From Lineolata rhizophorae (Eukaryota > Ascomycota > Dothideomycetes > Lineolatales > Lineolataceae): a stretch of 64,000 nt of DNA. The stretch is from the NCBI GenBank assembly GCA_010093515.1, contig MU001673.1:1125320-1189319 (forward strand), written 5' to 3'. The notes under the pieces are model-generated. The model was not told the origin of the DNA and ran no database searches. It saw nothing but the letters and a program-made list of their open reading frames with translations. Shown piece by piece: positions 58,508-64,000 of this stretch; position 1 is the first letter of the stretch; every line of letters starts with the position of its first letter. The translations under genes were made by a program, and so were the position numbers.

Positions 58508-61500
58508 TTAAAGGGAAAGAGTTTCGGGATCTTGGTCGCCATCAACGGAGTCGTCGTAGTCTGGAATTTCCTTACCATGGCGATCGACCACGATCCGTCG
58601 TCCGCGGTCCCCGATAGGCACCCCATCGCGAGAAGCCCCAAAGTCGAGAACCTGAAAACCCTCGTCAGCCCTACAAGCTCAACCAGTAATCAATATTTGG
58701 TGAGGCTTACCTCGATATAAGTTAGATTCTTGCGCTGCACGGCGGCAACGCAGCGGCGGTCGTTAAACTTTACCTGCCACACGCCGCTCAGATCCGTCAA
58801 GAGATCCTTAACGCATTCGCCAGTCTTGATATCCCACATCTTCAACGTACGGTCCGATCCGGAGATGACCTTCTGCCCATCATGCTGGAAACAGGTGATC
58901 GCCCCGGTGTGGGCGCTCAACGTGCTCTTGCACTGTCCAGTCTCAGGATCCCAAATGCGCAGGGTGGAGTCTGCAGCGGCCGATACAAGTCGGCCGTCGC
59001 TCAAGTCCAACAACCCGACAAGAGATTGGTGGCCCTCCAAGTTGAACAGGCATTGTCCCGTCTCAAGAGACCACACTTTGACAATGAAGTCCATCGAACC
59101 ACTTATGCAACGGTTGCGCTCATGGTCTAGCACGACACTGTAAACCTTCTGATTATGACCCTGAAGGCGATACTGGAGCTCGCCGGTGGATATCTTCCAG
59201 ACTCGCACTGAAGAATCGTAGCTTCCGCTCACCAAGGTATCGGCGCGAGCCGCGATCGCGCGAACAGAATGGTGGTGGCCGGTGAGTGCTCGAACGAAGT
59301 ATGGGTTGTCGTAATCATTTGCAGGTGCGCCCGCCTGAAATATGGATGGTTCATTCGCGTTCGGAAGTCGCCAGACTCTCAAGCTTGAATCTCTGGATCC
59401 CGTGATAATGAGAGGTTCCTTGGGCATATAAATGGGCGTTTTATCTTCGTTCTCGCCCACCTTGGTCGGCTTGAGGATGACTAAGCACCTTACAGTCGAA
59501 GTGTGGCCCTGGAAAACCTGTAGACACTTTCCTTTTTCGATGTCCCACACACGAACCGATCGATCAGTCGAGCCTGATACAAGCAGGTTGCCTTCATATT
59601 GGAGGGCCCAAACGCCTCCCTCGTGCCCAGTAAGCTTCGTCCGGAGTGCACCAGTCTTGGTATCATAGACATGAATGTTCGTGTCGTCACTTCCCGTTAG
59701 TATCTTGTCGCTATCAAACTGGAGGCACGTGACGACATGTCGCTGGTGTGCTCGGAAAGCAATATGCTTTGGCTTTGTTTCCGATCGCATCCAACTCTTG
59801 CGAATCAAATGATGCCTTTGATATATGGTCTTGAAAAGGTGCAGGGACTTCAAGGATGCAAGTCCTAATTCGGGATAGGGGATAGCCCGTGCGGCCATGA
59901 TGGCGTAAGTGTTTGGTCCCTTCGTAGCATCGAGAGCGGAAATATCGACAAAGGTTTGGCTGGCTGATGATGGCGCACCCTTCCGCATCCGCTTCCGACT
60001 GCCGTACTTGGTGGTGGCCTTCCTTTTCGGGCGCCCTGACGAAGATACCGTGTTCTCCTTCTCTGCCAAAGCGGCCGAGGGGGATGAAGGGGATCCAGCG
60101 CTTTCGGGCCTAGCAGGAGCGGTTGAGCTCAGATCCATCTCGTAACCCTCGACTCCATCCGAGTACTGCCAACCCCATCCTTCTCTCACTGCCCGCTCGA
60201 TTTCACCTTCGGGGAGTTGATACCCATCCTGGGTTAGCAGATCTTTCCAGGCCTTCTCATCAGAATTGATGATTTCCCGCCACTTCTTGGAAACTTGCGC
60301 CGCACGGCAAAGACTCCTTGCATCAAGGTACCGGATGACGTTCGTACTCAGTTCCAGAGGAAGTAACCCAATGAAGTCACATTTCAACGCAGGGTTGACG
60401 ACGTCTGCTACGAAATGCAGTGTCGACTTTGCACAACGTCGGAGCATCTGATACATGACATACGTCTTAAGCTCATCCGGCATGGCGTCGAACGTGTCCA
60501 CCATATTCGGTATATCCCTCAAAGTTGGAGTTGGAAGCTGCGGGTTGGGGCTATGTCCGTCGACGGGCGTGGGCAAATCTGTGTTCCTGTTCGGAACCAG
60601 TGCCTGAGATGCGGATCGTCCATGATATCTCAGATCTGGTCTGTCCTGAGACGCATCCAAACTGGAAAGCTCTGCGACATCCTCGTCTTCGTTGCTCGCG
60701 ACTAACGAGTTTGCAAAACTAGGATTTGCTAAATTTGCCGCCGCGGTGATGGGAGACAGGCTGGGGCTAGGTAAACTAGCGTCTTGGGTTGCAACAGTGT
60801 CAAGTTGACTCGGGCGCCCACTACTCGACCTCTCGTTCTCCTCATAGGTAAAGGAAACGGCAGGTTCAAGATCCGACTCGGCGATGGGGGGAGTCGCCGA
60901 CATACCAGCAGTGGGTTCCCGGAATGCCGTGGATCCAGTGCGTCGGCCGCCGTAACCTTGCTCGTCCGAGACAAAGTCCTCGTCGCGCTCGCAAGCACCC
61001 CGCCGTGAGTGTCTAGGCATGCCTAAGCTTCCGCTCAAACCCTCAGAAGTACCACTCGGATGTCGAGAACTCGAGTCCCGCAAGCGTGCAAATCGGGGAT
61101 CTGCCCTCCTTGTCGATACCTTAGCTTGGGGAGGTTGAAGTCGCTCCTGGCCTCCGGCATCGGTATCCGGCGTCTCCGGCAGTTGTCGCTCGTCTCCGTC
61201 AAAATAACTGCCACTTATTGTTTCGGTTGCGGACTCCGACTCCTGGCTGCTGAACTGCGTCCTTCTCAGCGAGTGTCGCTTCTTCTTTGGACGACGTTGC
61301 GAACCTGCAATTTCTGCAGCTTCCGCGATAGAGATATGAGAGGATGGCCGCTTTCGAGTCTGCGATGTTGACGGATTCTGCGGGGGCAAGCTAGACCGGG
61401 GGAGTGAATCGAAGATGTCGGGGGCAGTTCCGCTTGATTTGACAGACGACACAAGGCCGTTAGATGCTCTTAACGATTCATACTCGTTGTTGAGCTGGAA

Positions 61501-62020
61501 CAAGAGGCGACAGTTAGCATGGTGGCAGACTTCAGACGACGTTCTGTTAAGACCTAGAGGCAGAATGGGCCGCTATAGCACTAAAGGGAGCCAATACCTT
61601 CTGGACCGTTTCTTCGGTGTCGTCGGCTTCGCAGAACCGCGCAGGTTTCCCGCCCACGTCGAATGTCAAGCTCTTCAGAGACTGCGGGGTCGGCGACGAA
61701 GCAAGGGGGTACTGCTTGGGATCACGGTGGTGGAGATGCTTGGGAGGGTTAAATACTAGAGGCGGGAACGATGTGGTCGTGGTGAAGGTGGTGGTAACGA
61801 CAGTAGTCTGCGTGGTGGGGCCGTAGGAGAGCTGTCCGATGGTCGAGTATCTCGGGACTCCGGCGCTCTGCGGAGCAGTCGAGCCGAGGCTGTGCTGGCC
61901 GTCCATGGCGTCGGCGCGCCCGGCGGTCGGCGAACCTGGGCCGGACGACGATGCAGAGATGGTGCGCGACGCGGTCGATGGCCGCGTGCGTGCCTCGCCG
62001 CACGAGGGACGTTTGTGCAT
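58508..62020 (-). CDS. F-box/WD40 SCF substrate receptor, Cdc4/FWD-1-like
   Basis: Substrate-recognition subunit of an SCF (Skp1-Cullin-F-box) ubiquitin ligase. Three exons on the minus strand: 61598-62020, 58711-61494 and 58508-58651, giving 1,116 aa. Residues 1-140 are Ser/Thr-rich and end with GGKPARFCEADDTEETVQKL (the junction to exon 2). Residues 140-470 are disordered with a basic patch (RRPKKKRHSLRRTQF). A dimerisation-type helix (ELKTYVMYQMLRRCAKSTLH) precedes the F-box: LLPLELSTNVIRYLDARSL and AAQVSKKWREII. Seven or eight WD40 blades follow from about residue 740, each closing with pieces such as RVWDIEKGKCLQVF, LRIWDPETGQCKST and LKMWDIKTGECVK. Exon 3 adds LDFGASRDG to the end. Cdc4 and FWD-1 (the FRQ-degrading receptor of Neurospora) share this layout, so the orthologue needs a phylogeny. 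Confidence 0.88.
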
Positions 62021-63667
62021 GGGAGACGGCAGCCTACGAGCGCAGCAGCGCGGGCGCGAGGTACGAGAGCACGGGGGAGTACGCGCAGTCGGGAACGGTC
62101 GTGCACACCGGCCTCAGCGAAGGACCATCTGGGGGAGGCGACGAGGAGTCCGGGCGAAGAGCAAAACGACGGTCGGCAGACAGCGCCGCGAGTATGTGCG
62201 GCGAGCGTGTGCCGGCGGCGGCAGCGCTCGAGAGTTCGGCCGGGTCGAGGCGGTGGTGATTGGCCCTCGGTGAAGCGAGCCGTCGGGCGGGTGAAATGCA
62301 ACGGATCCAGGCGGCACTCGGAGCAAGACGGGCAGGGCCGCACGGCGGACTCACGACAAGCCAGCCACGGCCGGTATATAGCCAGCAAAAGAGCGGAGGG
62401 GGGAAGGGGGGAGCGGAGAGGGCCGGGGGCGGCGGCGGGCAGGACGGCGAGGGTTTTGACGGAGGAGAGGGAGGGGCTGGAGCGGGCGAACGTAGAGGCG
62501 GACGGGGACGGGCGACTGGAGCCCAAGCGAGATCACGCCCGCGGCTCCCGTCGCGTTTTGCCCAGCCTTGCCCCGTCCGCCCAAGCCACCCGCCAACAAT
62601 AATAATAGAGTGCCTGCTTCCCGGCTCCATCGTCATCATTTGCCCGCTCCCTGCTGCTGCCAGCACGTGTCTTAGCCGCGGCGGCGTGCCTCACGCACGA
62701 CGAAGGTGCCCGCCAGCCACTCCGCCTCTACATAGGCGCACCCGTGTAGGCACGCGGCGAGCCGGCCCAGCCATGGCGGCGTGCGGGAGTCTCCCGCCTC
62801 CACTCGACTGCTGTTACCCCGCGGCAGACGCGAAGCTGACCTCGCGGGCGCGCATCGCCATTGGCCACCTCGGGCGTTCCCACCACTTCCTCGCCACCTC
62901 GGCCGCTCGATGCAAGTTGCCCGCTCTCCCGTCACGTCGTGCGCTGTCTACCGACGCGCTGCGGGCCAGTGACGGGCGCTCTCCCGTTTGGCTGTCGCAC
63001 ACCCAATCCGAGCCTAGGGCCAGGTTAGGCCCACGCCTGCGGTGTTGGTACTCCTCTGTTCTGCGTCTTCGTCACTTATCGCGCGAGTGCCTGTCTTGGG
63101 TTCGCGCTCAGCTGGCAGGACTCTCTGCAAGAACTTCGAATGTTTAGGCCACACGCGGGGCCCCTCCTCTCCCGCGTCGCCATCGGTCGTAGAAATACAG
63201 CGTTCATACTTTGTGCTAAATGACATGATCTACCTCGACGCTGTGGACGGCATCGGGTTTGGTTTGATCCGGCGACATGTCCGCTCCGGACTGGAAGGCA
63301 CCCAGCTATACCCCCAAGTCGGTACTTGCCTCCCTACCGGCCTAGAAGGCACCCCCTGCCTAGGTAGGCAAGCTCGCTGGCTACGGGCGGTCCCTTGGCC
63401 GCTCGTCGTGGAAGTCACGATGCCGTTGCTCCCGTGGTTCTAGGCCGCAGGCAACAGCCGCTACCTCTCACGCCTCTCCGCCATCTCCTTTGCTCGTCTT
63501 GCTTTTCTTCCTCGTCTTCCTCTCCTTTCGGCCCCCCTTCTACCTTTTTTATCCCATCATTCTTCGTCTTCTCCTTCTCCTTGTTCGTCTAGGTTATTGT
63601 TCACCTGGTCCATTTCTCTGTCAAAGCATCAATCGCTCTCTCGTGCGCCGACTCGCACTCTGCTGTT
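62021..63667. promoter_or_regulatory. divergent upstream region of the F-box/WD40 gene and the hop1-like gene
   Basis: A 1.65-kb spacer without supported genes. It is GC-rich, with a purine-rich stretch at 62390-62490 (several G runs) and pyrimidine-rich sequence at 63480-63600 before the hop1-like start. An inverted repeat lies at 63325-63372 (12-base arms, one mismatch, with a perfect 14-bp palindrome at 63357-63370). No URS1-like meiotic site was confidently placed. Confidence 0.45.
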
Positions 63668-64000
63668 ATGTCGCGTCAAGCCTCCAGGCCCCGCCAACGC
63701 CACAAACCTGTATCGTCACAGAAGACTCAAGGTCTCGCAAACCCCAGCACCAGCGTCCAGCGCTGCACACCTCAGCAAAGTCTCGAGCTAGTCCAGGCCC
63801 TGGTCTTCAGTAGTGTATGTTCCCCACCACCGCCCATCGTCCACCTCCACGTCTAACGTCACCACAGTTTAGCTGTCTAGCATATCTGAGGTAAGTTGAT
63901 TAATGTCCCTTTCGTGAGGCGGTAGCCCTCGTGTGCTTCCACTAGTGCTAGGAACCTCCTTCCGGAAGGCTGCTTTGACGACCAGAAATGCCAAACCAAC
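63668..64000 (+). CDS. HORMA-domain meiotic axis protein, Hop1-like (3' truncated)
   Basis: Start of a meiotic chromosome-axis protein whose HORMA domain controls double-strand-break repair partner choice. The gene runs off the right edge. Exons are 63668-63814, 63868-63890 (only 23 nt) and 63952 onward, 72 complete residues in total. The N-terminus is basic and Ser/Gln-rich (MSRQASRPRQRHKPVSSQ). Then QQSLELVQALVFSS-FSCLAY and LRNLLPEGCFDDQK match the first helix of fungal HORMA domains. The phases (0 and 2) and the splice signals (GTATGT/CAG and GTAAGT/TAG) agree. Only the domain's opening is visible, so a Rev7- or Mad2-type HORMA protein is not fully excluded, though the sequence fits Hop1 best. 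Confidence 0.75.

Overview
The window is nuclear DNA from a filamentous ascomycete (Pezizomycotina, most likely a Sordariomycete). The evidence is short introns of about 50-100 nt with GTAAGT or GTATGT donors and CTAAC-like branch sites, one gene per about 2.8 kb on both strands, long low-complexity protein regions, and the gene families present: fungal Mer3, Hop1, Erg27, a Dsc2-like protein, a Zn2Cys6 factor and a Cdc4/FWD-1-like F-box protein. No bacterial-style operon, CRISPR array, intact transposon or tRNA was found. Exon boundaries were set by hand from splice signals, reading phase and conserved protein motifs. Every complete spliced model given here is a multiple of three.

Layout, left to right. 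1-3089: C-terminal part of an Mlp1/TPR nuclear-basket protein (+). 4148-5714: nucleotide-sugar transporter (+). 6284-11440: meiotic helicase Mer3/HFM1 with nine introns (+). 12059-14886: V-ATPase subunit a (+). 15069-15782: unknown protein (-). 16223-18255: class I/II aminotransferase (+). 19116-24311: exocyst Sec3 (-), head to head with 24969-26147, an SRP40/Nopp140-like nucleolar protein (+). 26470-27550: DUF1295 membrane reductase-like protein (-). 28530-29568: F-box/2EXR-like protein (-), head to head with 30562-32033, Erg27 3-keto-sterol reductase (+). 33931-35505: centrosomin-motif (CM1) protein (+). 36041-37180: Dsc2/UBAC2 rhomboid-like protein (+). 37801-39174: hemerythrin-like protein (+). 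40144-40956: beta-carbonic anhydrase (+). 41511-42665: orphan protein (+). 43080-44480: aldo/keto reductase (-). 45733-46717: polyubiquitin (-). 48610-51132: Zn2Cys6-type factor (-). 51133-54783: a 3.6-kb largely gene-free stretch. 54784-57740: GBD/FH3 formin-like regulator without an FH2 domain (+). 58508-62020: Cdc4/FWD-1-like F-box/WD40 protein (-). 63668-64000: 5' end of a HORMA-domain Hop1-like gene (+).

Most of the content is housekeeping: nuclear pore, Golgi transport, vacuole acidification, exocytosis, sterol synthesis, ubiquitin and SCF. There is no biosynthetic cluster. Three genes belong to ubiquitin pathways (polyubiquitin, F-box/WD40, Dsc2-like), two to meiosis (Mer3, Hop1) and two to cytoskeleton or polarity (CM1 protein, GBD/FH3 protein).

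The points most worth a second look are a 55-nt near-perfect palindrome in the gene-poor stretch, a perfect four-unit heat-shock element upstream of polyubiquitin, the FH2-less formin-like gene, a short CM1-only protein, a possible two-start carbonic anhydrase, an unusual substitution next to the essential arginine of V-ATPase subunit a, and repeated use of AAG 3' splice sites. I did not find a clearly new multi-gene system.
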